Origin: AC-32 sp038236705
Lineage (GTDB): Bacteria > Actinomycetota > Thermoleophilia > Gaiellales > Gaiellaceae
Assembly: GCA_038236705.1 (NCBI GenBank)
Contig: JBBRZN010000010.1
Location: 1 to 62,951, forward strand
Direction: 5' to 3'
Length of the DNA stretch: 62,951 nt
A model generated the notes under the pieces. The model was not told the origin of the DNA. It did no database searches and saw only the letters and a program-made list of their open reading frames with translations. The position numbers and the translations under genes are program-made. Numbering within the stretch: position 1 is the stretch's first letter; each line of letters opens with the position of its first letter. This document shows positions 55,707 to 62,951 of the stretch, in pieces.

Positions 55707-56309
55707 GTGGCGCATTTTCCCCTGCTAAATCGCATTCGCCGCCGGTCCCGCGACTCCGAGCGGGCGACCCACTCGCCGCTACTGCGACGAGCCCCCTCGC
55801 CGGGAGCTCTGCGGCGCGAGCGACGCGTGATCGTCAAGGCCCGTGAGGAGCGAATCCGCCACCTCGGCGGCCTGACGCTCGAGATGTACCGGCGCTCGAA
55901 CTTCCGCGACGAGTTGCTGACCGAGCAGTGCCGCGAGATCGTGGCGCTCGAACAGCGCCTGCACGAGCTCGATTCGATGCTGGACGCGGTCGCCACGGCG
56001 CGCCGAGCGCCCTCGACCTGCGACTGCGGCGCGCCGGTCCCCTGGGGCTCGCACTTCTGCGCCAACTGCGGCCGCCCTGTCGGCGGAGAGCCGGTTGTCG
56101 CCTGCGCGGGCTGCGGCCATCCACTTCCCGCCGACGCGAGCTTCTGCGCCAGTTGCGGCCGATCCGCCGAACCCGAAGAAACCGGGCCGGAGGCAGAGGC
56201 AGAGGCAGAGCCGGAGCCCGACGCCGAGCCCAAAGCCGAGTCACCCGCTCCGGACGAGACGATCGTCCACGCCGCGAGCCAGCGAAGCACCGATCTTTGG
56301 GAGCGGTAG
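55707..56309 (+). CDS. Zinc-ribbon protein, possibly the first part of a longer protein interrupted by TAG
   Basis: 200 aa. A basic N-terminus and a helical region (LTEQCREIVALEQRLHELDSMLDAV) precede two zinc ribbons, CDCGAPVPWGSHFCANCG (about 109-126) and CAGCGHPLPADASFCASCG (about 132-150). An acidic Glu/Pro/Ala linker follows, and then a TAG. The same reading frame continues after the TAG without another stop for 678 nt, into a third zinc ribbon, a membrane helix and a SPOR-like domain. Confidence 0.75.
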   Translation: MAHFPLLNRIRRRSRDSERATHSPLLRRAPSPGALRRERRVIVKAREERIRHLGGLTLEMYRRSNFRDELLTEQCREIVALEQRLHELDSMLDAVATARRAPSTCDCGAPVPWGSHFCANCGRPVGGEPVVACAGCGHPLPADASFCASCGRSAEPEETGPEAEAEAEPEPDAEPKAESPAPDETIVHAASQRSTDLWER

Positions 56310-56312
56310 GCC

Positions 56313-56987
56313 CTGGGGGCCCAGCAGGAAGAGCGGCGCTGCCCGCGCTGTGGCACTCCGTACGCCGAGGGCCAGGAATATTGCCTCGAGTGCGGCCACC
56401 GGCTTCCGGCCTCAACCGGTGCCGTCGCGTTCCTCGGATCCGCCTGGCGCCGCAAGCTCGGCTGGTATCCCGGCGACTGGGTCTGGCCCGCGCTACTCGC
56501 TCTCCTCATTGCTGCCGGAGCAGGCGTCGTCTCGGCGATCTGGCTCGCTGACCGCTCGAGCTCGGCGAACGAAACGGTCGTAGCGACCTCCCCCGCCGCC
56601 TCCAGCATCCGCGAGAACGCCACTGCGCCGGAGCCGTCGACCACCGCGCCGACCACCACGGCGACGACCGGCACCACCAAGCCGCCCCCGCCTCCGGCAC
56701 CGACGCTCGCTTCCTGGCCGCCGGCGAAGAGCGGCTGGACGATCGTCCTCGACTCGGTGCCCAGCGTGAACGGCCGCGCGGCTGCTCTCGCGGAGGCTAA
56801 GCAGGCTCTGCACGTGGGCATGAAACAGGTCGGCGTGATCGACTCTTCGCGCTTCTCGAGCCTCCATCCCGGCTACTACGTCGTCTTCGCCGGCATCTAC
56901 GACACTGAGGCTGGGGCGCAGAGCCATGTGATCGATGCGCACCGGCACGGCTACCGCGGCCCGTATCCACGTCGGATCATTCCCTAG
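56313..56987 (+). CDS. Zinc ribbon-membrane helix-SPOR-like protein lacking a standard start codon
   Basis: About 224 aa, read from CTG 56313, the first possible codon after the in-frame TAG (56307-56309). The order is a zinc ribbon CPRCGTPYAEGQEYCLECG, a membrane helix (VWPALLALLIAAGAGVVSAIW), a Ser/Thr/Pro linker and a C-terminal SPOR-like fold (SGWTIVLDSVPSVNGRAAAL, YYVVFAGIYDTEAGAQSHV). No ATG, GTG or TTG occurs in frame before GTG 56757, which would lose the first two domains. So it starts at CTG, depends on read-through of TAG, or is broken. Confidence 0.6.
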   Translation: MGAQQEERRCPRCGTPYAEGQEYCLECGHRLPASTGAVAFLGSAWRRKLGWYPGDWVWPALLALLIAAGAGVVSAIWLADRSSSANETVVATSPAASSIRENATAPEPSTTAPTTTATTGTTKPPPPPAPTLASWPPAKSGWTIVLDSVPSVNGRAAALAEAKQALHVGMKQVGVIDSSRFSSLHPGYYVVFAGIYDTEAGAQSHVIDAHRHGYRGPYPRRIIP

Positions 56988-57027
56988 CCGCCGCGCGTTT
57001 ACCCTCCTGCCAACGGGGAAGAGGACT

Positions 57028-57055
57028 TTGTAACACGGCCCGGGTTCGTTAGACT
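57028..57055 (+). promoter_or_regulatory. Promoter of the gene at 57143
   Basis: TTGTAA (57028-57033) and TAGACT (57050-57055) are spaced 16 nt. The leader of about 80 nt contains TTAACCCCCGGTTAA and AAAGCTTT palindromes (57084-57110). Confidence 0.5.
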
Positions 57056-57142
57056 CTCGCCGCAGCGCCAGTCCCCCGAGCAGGATTAACCCCCGGTTAA
57101 CAAAGCTTTGCGGAAGATTAATAGGAGCCGGAGATACTGAAC

Positions 57143-57592
57143 TTGGACGAGCGAACCCATCAGATTCAGGCCTGCATGTATCAGTACTCACGCGCGATCT
57201 ACCGGTCGATCAAGGATCTGATCGACCCGTACGTCGGCCCCGAGACCAAAGTCCAGTACCGCCGAGAGGTGCTCGAGGCGTGCGAGTTGACGATGGAACG
57301 GCTGGCCAAGGATCCGCTCTACTTCGCGAAGCCAGACCGGGCGCTCTTCCAGGACATCCGGCGCTACTTCCCGATCACCTGCCAGGCGCAGGTTGCCTGG
57401 GCGGTGCGCGAGGGGGTCGCCGCCGCGGTCGCGTTCATCGAGAGCCAGATCGAGGCCGGCGCCTTCGACGGCGGGATCGCCCGCTGCCGGGCGACCACGC
57501 GCAAGGGAAAGCCGTGCCAGCGCACGCCGCTCCCGGACCGCGACTACTGCCCCTCGCACCAGCATCTCGAGCGCAGCAAGGTCGCTGCCTGA
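57143..57592 (+). CDS. Conserved hypothetical protein with C-terminal Cys/His knuckle
   Basis: 149 aa from TTG 57143, preceded by AGGAGCCGGAG. The N-terminal two-thirds are helical (IQACMYQYSRAIYRSIKDLIDPYVG, VQYRREVLEACELTMERLA). The C-terminus, CRATTRKGKPCQRTPLPDRDYCPSHQ, is the CxATTxxGxPC..CxxH type of small zinc knuckle found at the ends of many bacterial and phage proteins. Function unknown. Confidence 0.7.
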   Translation: MDERTHQIQACMYQYSRAIYRSIKDLIDPYVGPETKVQYRREVLEACELTMERLAKDPLYFAKPDRALFQDIRRYFPITCQAQVAWAVREGVAAAVAFIESQIEAGAFDGGIARCRATTRKGKPCQRTPLPDRDYCPSHQHLERSKVAA

Positions 57593-57664
57593 GGCGCCGC
57601 CTCTGCGGCGCAGACCAATAGAGGCTGTACGGGCTGCGCCGTAGCCGACCCGCCTCGGAGCGGA

Positions 57665-57670
57665 TAGGCT
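57665..57670 (+). promoter_or_regulatory. -10 element for the PafBC-like gene
   Basis: TAGGCT ends 9 nt before the TTG start at 57680, giving a near-leaderless mRNA. Confidence 0.45.
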
Positions 57671-57679
57671 CGCAGCGGG

Positions 57680-59689
57680 TTGTCTCACGACACTGACAAG
57701 CTGATCCGGCAGCTTTCGCTGGTCGCATTCCTGATGGCGGAGCGGCGGGCGGTGACCGCGCGCGACATCAAGGGGAGCGTCGAGGGCTACCAGGAGATGT
57801 CCGACGAGGCCTTCGCGCGGCGGTTCTACTCCGACCGCGCGGAGCTGATCGCCCTCGGCGTGCCGCTGCACTCGCAGCGCGACGAGTACACGGGCGAGGA
57901 GCTCTACAACATGCGCTCCGAGAGCTACTTCCTGCCGCCGCTCGAGCTGACCGACGACGAGCTCGCCGCGCTCCAGACCTGTCTCTACCTGCTCGAGGGC
58001 AAGTTCGCCTACGCCGAGCCCCTGCGGCTCGCGCTCCAGAACCTCGCGCTCGGCCGCCCGGGCTTCGCGGAGTCGCCGACTGACACCGCGATGCGCGTCG
58101 AAGTGCTCGATCCCGAGTACTCCGCCGAGATGCAGGGACGCCTCGGCAAGCTCGAGGGCGCGATCTCGAAGCAGCGCACGGTCAAGTTCCCGTACTGGTC
58201 GATCTCGCGCGACCAGGAGCGCGAGCGGACGGTCAACCCGTACGCGCTCTTCCAGGACGCAGGCGCCTGGTACGTCGTCGGCCAGGACCTCGACGCGAGC
58301 GCCGAGCGCACCTTCCGCGTCTCTCGCATCCGGGGCGAGATCCGCTTCGCCACCCGGCGCGAGCGCGACTTCCGGCTGCCCCCCGACTTCGACGTCGACC
58401 GCTATCGCGGCCGCCCGCCCTGGCAGATCGGCGAGCCCGTCGGCGAGGCCCGGATCGAGGTCGGCGGCGACACCGCCTGGTGGGTCGAGCGAACCTACGG
58501 CGACAGCGGGAAGATCGAGGACGGCGTCTTCGTGACCGAGTACTCGAGCCTGCCACTCCTCGCCTCCTGGGTGCTGCGCCAGGATGGGCGCGCAGTACCG
58601 CAGGCCCCGGAGGAGCTCCGCAAGGAAGTCGCGCGCAGCCTGCGCCTCGTGCGCGAGCGTCACGAGGGCAAGCCGGACGAGCTCGCCGCGGAGACCGCGA
58701 AGCTGGTCGAAGAAGCCGTCGAGCGGCCGGCGGCACCCGTCGCCCCTGAGCGCTTCGCCGTCCTGCAGGCGCTGCTTGCGTACCTGCTGGACCGCTGCGG
58801 CGAGGACAGCCAGGCGGAGTTCCCGGCCCAGGAGCTCGTCGAGCGCTTCCACATCCCGCCCGAGGCGCTCGAGGAGCACCTCTCGCTGCTCAACCTCGTC
58901 AACTTCGGCGGCGGCTGCTACGCCGTCTACGCCGAGCTCGACGGTGACACGATCCGCGTGGACAAGGAGCTCTTCGGCGACACCTTCCGAGCTCCCCCCC
59001 GGCTGACGCCGCTCGAGGCGCGCGCGATCCGGCTCGCACTCGAGTTCGTCGGGCCGATGATCGCGGCCGACGCGCGCTCGCCGCTAGAGCGGGTGCGCTC
59101 GAAGCTCGAGGAGACCTTCGGCGAGTTCGAGCTCGCGCAGACGCCCGAGCCGCACGTGCGGCGAGCCGAGGAAGACCTGGTCGGCACGCTCAGCCGGGGT
59201 CTACGGGAGCGCCGGCTCGTCGAGGTGGATTACCTCAAGGAGGGCGAAGAGGAGGTCTCGACGCACCTGGTCGAGCCGTATTCGCTCGAGCGCAAGCTTC
59301 CATACTGGTACATCCACACGTGGGACCGCACCCGCGACGGCGAGCGTTCGTTCCGCCTCGACCGAATGCGCAGCGCACGGCTCCAGCGAGGGCAGTTCGA
59401 GCCGCGCGAGGGCTTCGACCCGCACGAGTTTCGCGACGCCCGCACCGCCCGCATCTGGTACTCGAAGGAGATCGCACGCTGGGAGTTCGAGAAGGGCGCG
59501 CGCCGCCTCAAGGACGGCTCGGCCGCCGCCGAACGGCCCGTCGGCAGCCCGGAGTGGCTGGTGGGCGAGATCCTCTCGTACCGCGGCGAGGCGGTCGTGC
59601 TCGAGCCTCCGGAGCTGCGCAAGGAGATCGCAGGGCGGGCCCAGGCGGTCCAGCGCGAGCTCGGCCTCTCGCGCGTCCGCGTCAGCTAA
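57680..59689 (+). CDS. Fused PafB-PafC-like WYL-domain transcriptional regulator
   Basis: 669 aa with two consecutive HTH-WYL modules. The first has an N-terminal winged helix (DKLIRQLSLVAFLMAERRAVTARDIKG) and a WYL domain around 155-235 (VNPYALFQDAGAWYVVGQD, FRVSRIRGEI). The second has a winged helix (350-430) and a WYL domain (YSLERKLPYWYIHTWDR, FRLDRMRSARL). PafBC of mycobacteria is the main RecA-independent DNA-damage activator, and natural PafB-PafC fusions exist. The DNA repair genes in this window are candidate targets; that is inference. Confidence 0.82.
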   Translation: MSHDTDKLIRQLSLVAFLMAERRAVTARDIKGSVEGYQEMSDEAFARRFYSDRAELIALGVPLHSQRDEYTGEELYNMRSESYFLPPLELTDDELAALQTCLYLLEGKFAYAEPLRLALQNLALGRPGFAESPTDTAMRVEVLDPEYSAEMQGRLGKLEGAISKQRTVKFPYWSISRDQERERTVNPYALFQDAGAWYVVGQDLDASAERTFRVSRIRGEIRFATRRERDFRLPPDFDVDRYRGRPPWQIGEPVGEARIEVGGDTAWWVERTYGDSGKIEDGVFVTEYSSLPLLASWVLRQDGRAVPQAPEELRKEVARSLRLVRERHEGKPDELAAETAKLVEEAVERPAAPVAPERFAVLQALLAYLLDRCGEDSQAEFPAQELVERFHIPPEALEEHLSLLNLVNFGGGCYAVYAELDGDTIRVDKELFGDTFRAPPRLTPLEARAIRLALEFVGPMIAADARSPLERVRSKLEETFGEFELAQTPEPHVRRAEEDLVGTLSRGLRERRLVEVDYLKEGEEEVSTHLVEPYSLERKLPYWYIHTWDRTRDGERSFRLDRMRSARLQRGQFEPREGFDPHEFRDARTARIWYSKEIARWEFEKGARRLKDGSAAAERPVGSPEWLVGEILSYRGEAVVLEPPELRKEIAGRAQAVQRELGLSRVRVS

Positions 59690-61484
59690 CGCCGCCGAGC
59701 GGAAGCTCGAGCGTGAACGTCGAGCCCTGGTCCGGCGAGGAGACGACCTCGAGCGCGCCTCCGTGGGCCTCGGCGATCGAGCGGGCGATGAAGAGCCCGA
59801 GGCCTGTGCCGGGCTTCGTTGCGCCGCTGCCGGTGACGCGGCCGAACTTCTCGAAGATCAGCCGCTGGTCGTCCTTTGCGATCCCGGGCCCGTGGTCGCG
59901 GACGTCGATGCAGACCAGGCCGTCCTCCCCGTAGGCCCGCACCTCGACCTCGCCGCCCGTGGGTGAGTACTTGATCGCGTTGTCGATCAGGTTCATGAGC
60001 ACCTGGCGCAACCGCTCGGAGTCGCCGCGGACGGACGGCAGCGGATCGCGTACCGCGGCGAGCACCTGCACCTCGTCGCGCCCGAGCTGCGCGGTCGCCA
60101 CGGAGTCGCGCACGAGCTGGCCGACGTCCACGTCGCTGAAGCGGAAGTTGAACGTGCCCGCCTCGATGCGCGACGTGTCCAGTACGTCGCTGATCAGCGT
60201 CGCCAGCCGGCCCGTCTCGCTGGCGATCAGCTCGAGAAAGGACTCGCGCTGATCGGGCGAAAGCTCGCGCCAGCGCTGCTGCAACGTGCGGGCGGAGCCG
60301 ATCACAGCCGCCATCGGCGTGCGCAGCTCGTGCGAGACGAGCGAGACGAAGTCCGCGCGCAGAGCCGACAGGCGCCGCAGCTCCTCGACGGTCTTGCGCT
60401 CGGTCTCGTAGGCCCGGATGTTCTGCACGGCGCTCGCCACGAGCCGGCCGAGCAGCCCCGCCAGCTCGATTTCCTCCGCCGTGAACGACTCCGGCTCGCG
60501 CCGGACGAGCGAGAGCATGCCGATCGCGCGGGCCCCCTGAAGCAGCGGCGTCGCGAGCCGGCAGCGCAGCCCCAGCGCGAGAAGCTCCTCTTCCTCGGGG
60601 AAATCAGCCCCCTCCATTTCGCGCCGGTACACAGTCTGGTTCGTGCGCAGGAGCTCCTCCAGCAGCGTCCCGTGGATCTGCCGCGCCGAGCCGGGTGGCA
60701 GCACCTCCCCCGCGCCCGCCCCGGCCACCGCCATCACCTGCGCCCGTCCGTCCTCGCTGAGCACGATCGCGACCCGGTCGAACGGGAGTAGCCCTTGCAC
60801 TTCTCGGATGAACGCGTCGAATGCCTGCTCGAGCTCGAGCGACGAGCTGAGCGCTCGGGCGCAGCGATTGGCGGCCTCGAGCGTGTCGGCACGTCGGCCG
60901 AGCTGATCGCGTAACCGCTCCGCCTCACCCGCCCTCGTCTCGGCGACCTCCGTCTGACCGACCAGGCGCAACACGAGCCAGCCGACGATCAGGCCCATCA
61001 GCACCTCGATCCCGAGCTGGAGGGTGACGTAGTCGACGTGATAGCTCCGGGGAGCGCTGTGGCGCTCGCGCAGCCACTCGAAGGTCGCCATCACCGGCGC
61101 ACTGGCGGCCGTAAGACCGAGGGCGCCCGGGATCCCGTAACGCAGCGCCGCCTCGACCAGGGGGAGGAACATGATCTGACGAATGGGCGAGGCTTGTTCG
61201 AAGCTGTAGACCAGGACGTAGACCGAGACGATCGCGAAGTCGAAGGTCAGGGCAGCAAGCCCCAGCCGCCGCTGTGCCGCCCGCTGCCAATCTCGGCGGC
61301 TGAGCAGGAAGAGAACCGCAGCACCCGCCGCGAAAACCGCGGTCGTGGCCCAGGCCCAGGGCCGGTAGCCGGACGGGTAGCCGCTCGCGATCGCCACCTG
61401 GAAGACCGCGAACGGAACGCCTGCGGCTCGGATCCAGCCGAGCCACCGCTCGACGTCGCGAAGGCGCTTCAGCTCTCCGTTCAT
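59682..61484 (-). CDS. Membrane sensor histidine kinase with GAF domain
   Basis: 600 aa. About five N-terminal membrane segments (25-175), a short coiled coil, then a GAF domain (210-355: LLPFDRVAIVLSEDGRAQVM, LRCRLATPLLQGARAIGMLSL), HisKA with His385 (SLVSHELRTPMAAVIG) and HATPase_c (LMNLIDNAIKYSPTGGEV, DVRDHGPGIAKDD, GTGLGLFIARSIAEAHGG). No response regulator is adjacent, so it is an orphan here. The ATG overlaps the queG stop by ATGA; the 3' end overlaps the PafBC-like gene by 8 nt. Confidence 0.93.
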   Translation of the reverse strand: MNGELKRLRDVERWLGWIRAAGVPFAVFQVAIASGYPSGYRPWAWATTAVFAAGAAVLFLLSRRDWQRAAQRRLGLAALTFDFAIVSVYVLVYSFEQASPIRQIMFLPLVEAALRYGIPGALGLTAASAPVMATFEWLRERHSAPRSYHVDYVTLQLGIEVLMGLIVGWLVLRLVGQTEVAETRAGEAERLRDQLGRRADTLEAANRCARALSSSLELEQAFDAFIREVQGLLPFDRVAIVLSEDGRAQVMAVAGAGAGEVLPPGSARQIHGTLLEELLRTNQTVYRREMEGADFPEEEELLALGLRCRLATPLLQGARAIGMLSLVRREPESFTAEEIELAGLLGRLVASAVQNIRAYETERKTVEELRRLSALRADFVSLVSHELRTPMAAVIGSARTLQQRWRELSPDQRESFLELIASETGRLATLISDVLDTSRIEAGTFNFRFSDVDVGQLVRDSVATAQLGRDEVQVLAAVRDPLPSVRGDSERLRQVLMNLIDNAIKYSPTGGEVEVRAYGEDGLVCIDVRDHGPGIAKDDQRLIFEKFGRVTGSGATKPGTGLGLFIARSIAEAHGGALEVVSSPDQGSTFTLELPLGGVS

Positions 61485-62476
61485 GCGCGCTCCCCCAGCC
61501 GGCGCAACGCCCATTCGGCGTGCTCGCGTAGCAACGGGTCGTCGCCTTCGGCGTATCGCTCTGCCGGTGCGGGATCGACGCCGTGGTTGCCGAGCGCCAC
61601 GAGCGCGTTTCGGCGCAGGTAGCGAGGATCGTTGCGCGGAAAGTAGAGCCGATCGTAGCGGGCGGCGAGCTCGTCGTCGCCGGCCTCGAGCCAGTCAACG
61701 AGCGAGACGTGCGGCTCCGCGCCGGCCGGCGGCTCCTCCCCGGCCCGGCGCCCTTCGACGCCGCGATTCCAGGGGCAGACGTCCTGGCAGATGTCGCAGC
61801 CGTAGACCTGGTCACCGAGCCGCTCGCGGTAGGGCTCCGGGATCGGGTCGGAAGCCTGTGTCCAGTAGGAGAGGCAGCGCGTCGCGTCGAGCACGCCGGG
61901 CTCGTCGAGCGCGCCGGTTGGGCAGGCCTCGATGCAAAGCATACAGGAGCCGCAGTCCAGTCCGAGCGGCGCCGTCGCCTGGAGCTCGACGTCGGTCACG
62001 AGCGTGCCCAGCACCACCCAGGAGCCGAAGCGGCGCGTGATCAGCATCGTGTTCTTCCCGTAGAAGCCGACTCCGGAGCGAACGGCCGCCTCGCGGTCGA
62101 CGTGCTGGTTCGCGTCCACGAAGACGCGGTACTCACCGCCGAGCTGCCGCCCGAGCTCGTCGAGGCGCTCCCGCAGCGCCGAGTAGGCGTCCCACCAGGT
62201 GTAGCGAGGCAACCGCCCGTGGCCCGGCGGCGGAGGCTCGCCCTCGGCCCAATAGCAGAGGGCCGCGGAGACGACGGTGCGTGCACCCTCGAGGAGCAGC
62301 TCCGGGTGGCACGACTGCTCGGGCCGCGCCATCGTGAAGCGCATGTCCGCAAAGAGACCGCGCTCGCGCCGCTCGCGGATGTGCCGCTCGGTTTCGTCGT
62401 AGGCCGACACGGGAGCCGCCCCGACCACGTCGAGACCGAGCTCCTCGCCCAGCCTGCTCAGCTCCGCTGCTCGCAT
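61481..62476 (-). CDS. queG: Epoxyqueuosine reductase
   Basis: A cobalamin- and 4Fe-4S-dependent enzyme for the last step of queuosine formation. The 331-aa product has FADMRFTMARPEQSCHPELLL, the catalytic-Asp region YRVFVDANQHVDREAAVRSGVGFYGKNTMLI, and two 4Fe-4S motifs, DCGSCMLCIEACPTGAL and CDICQDVCPWN. The C-terminal HEAT-like tail reads YLRRNALVALGNHG. ATG 62476 faces the divergent oxidoreductase with an 18-nt gap. Confidence 0.95.
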   Translation of the reverse strand: MRAAELSRLGEELGLDVVGAAPVSAYDETERHIRERRERGLFADMRFTMARPEQSCHPELLLEGARTVVSAALCYWAEGEPPPPGHGRLPRYTWWDAYSALRERLDELGRQLGGEYRVFVDANQHVDREAAVRSGVGFYGKNTMLITRRFGSWVVLGTLVTDVELQATAPLGLDCGSCMLCIEACPTGALDEPGVLDATRCLSYWTQASDPIPEPYRERLGDQVYGCDICQDVCPWNRGVEGRRAGEEPPAGAEPHVSLVDWLEAGDDELAARYDRLYFPRNDPRYLRRNALVALGNHGVDPAPAERYAEGDDPLLREHAEWALRRLGERA

Positions 62477-62482
62477 GTGGGA

Positions 62483-62489
62483 GATTGTG
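62483..62489. promoter_or_regulatory. Weak shared divergent -10 (queG / MDR oxidoreductase)
   Basis: Plus GATTGT (62483-62488) ends 6 nt before ATG 62495. Minus CACAAT (62489-62484) ends 7 nt before ATG 62476. The spacing matches the other head-to-head pairs, but the first T of TANNNT is missing on both strands. Confidence 0.35.
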
Positions 62490-62494
62490 CCCGG

Positions 62495-62951
62495 ATGAAG
62501 GCGATTCGGATCCACCAGGACGGCGGGCCGGAGGTTCTGCGCTACGAGGACGCGCCGGATCCGGAGCCGGGGCCAGGCGAGGTGCTCGTTCGGCTCCGGG
62601 CCGCTTCTCTCAATCACCTCGACCTCTGGATCCGCAAGGGCCTCCCTTCGGTGCCGAAGCCGCGGATCCTCGGCGCCGACGGCGCAGGCATCCGCGAGGA
62701 CACCGGCGAGCGTGTCGTGATCAACCCCGGGCTCGAGCACGGCGAGCGCATCACCGTGATCGGCGAGCACATGGACGGCACCCACGCGGAGCTGATCGCG
62801 GTGCCCGAGAGCAACGTCTACCCGCTACCCGACGAGCTCTCGTTCGAGGAGGCCGCCGCTTTTCCACTCGTCTTCGAGACCGCCTACCGGCTGCTGGTGA
62901 CCAAGGCGCAGCTCCAGGAGGGCGAGTGGGTGCTGCTCTGGGGGATCGGCG
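62495..62951 (+). CDS. Zinc-type alcohol dehydrogenase/quinone oxidoreductase-like (MDR), 5' part
   Basis: The first 152 codons of a medium-chain dehydrogenase/reductase. MKAIRIHQDGGPEVLRYED and PGPGEVLVRLRAASLNHLDLWIRKGL are typical of the GroES-like N-terminal domain. ILGADGAGI lacks the second zinc-site residues of true zinc alcohol dehydrogenases. LSFEEAAAFPLVFETAYRLL leads into the nucleotide-binding domain (VLLWGIG), where the window ends. Confidence 0.88.
   Translation, partial: MKAIRIHQDGGPEVLRYEDAPDPEPGPGEVLVRLRAASLNHLDLWIRKGLPSVPKPRILGADGAGIREDTGERVVINPGLEHGERITVIGEHMDGTHAELIAVPESNVYPLPDELSFEEAAAFPLVFETAYRLLVTKAQLQEGEWVLLWGIG

Overview
The window is high-GC actinobacterial chromosome. 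The gene set suggests a deep-branching actinobacterium such as a member of the Thermoleophilia: a dcw cluster without ftsA, a glycine decarboxylase split into two subunits, a fused SecDF, a fused PafBC-type WYL regulator, and many GTG/TTG starts. The lineage is inferred from gene content only. No rRNA, tRNA or CRISPR array was recognised.

Layout. 1-4.9 kb: 5' end of gltX, an AlkZ-type DNA glycosylase followed by endonuclease IV, a Cys-rich unknown, a HAD hydrolase and a Ca2+/H+ antiporter. 4.9-11.6 kb (minus): gcvT-gcvH-gcvPA-gcvPB-ltaE-serine hydrolase, an overlapping glycine operon. 11.7-26.7 kb (minus): a complete dcw cluster, mraZ-rsmH-ftsL-ftsI-[repeat block]-murE-murF-mraY-murD-ftsW-murG-murC-murB-ftsQ-ftsZ, with MraZ boxes at its head, a second promoter at murE and a -35/-10 promoter before ftsZ. 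26.8-30.3 kb: an ECF sigma factor coupled to an O6-alkylguanine methyltransferase, a secreted protein, a DUF2007-like protein, a YcaQ-type glycosylase and an OmpR-family protein whose receiver lacks the phospho-acceptor Asp.

30.4-36.2 kb: a 5.8-kb integrative element bounded by a 16-bp direct repeat. It holds a tyrosine recombinase, a small HTH regulator with a divergent operator region, and about twelve small phage- or satellite-like genes, mostly unknown. 36.3-45 kb: UbiB-family kinase, PlsC, a phasin-like protein, SecDF, YajC, Tgt and QueA. The 5' end of queA is duplicated around a repeat. 45-50 kb: a coiled-coil protein, a flippase-like membrane protein with decaprenyl-phosphate phosphoribosyltransferase, and a secreted protein-response regulator-histidine kinase operon. 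50-55.4 kb: a secreted dimethylformamidase-like protein, 3-hydroxyacyl-CoA dehydrogenase, thiolase and aldehyde dehydrogenase. 55.4-62.9 kb: a zinc-ribbon/SPOR gene pair separated only by an in-frame TAG, a PafBC-type regulator, a GAF histidine kinase, QueG and the start of an MDR oxidoreductase.

Three themes connect the genes. (1) DNA alkylation and base-excision repair genes recur (AlkZ-like, YcaQ-like, EndoIV, Ogt, PafBC). (2) At least fifteen genes have a TANNNT -10 element 6-11 nt before the start codon, which implies leaderless mRNAs; several head-to-head pairs are only 17-19 nt apart and share one symmetric -10 core. (3) A family of dispersed palindromic repeats sits at gene 3' ends and between genes. 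The genes of the mobile element instead often carry good Shine-Dalgarno sequences.
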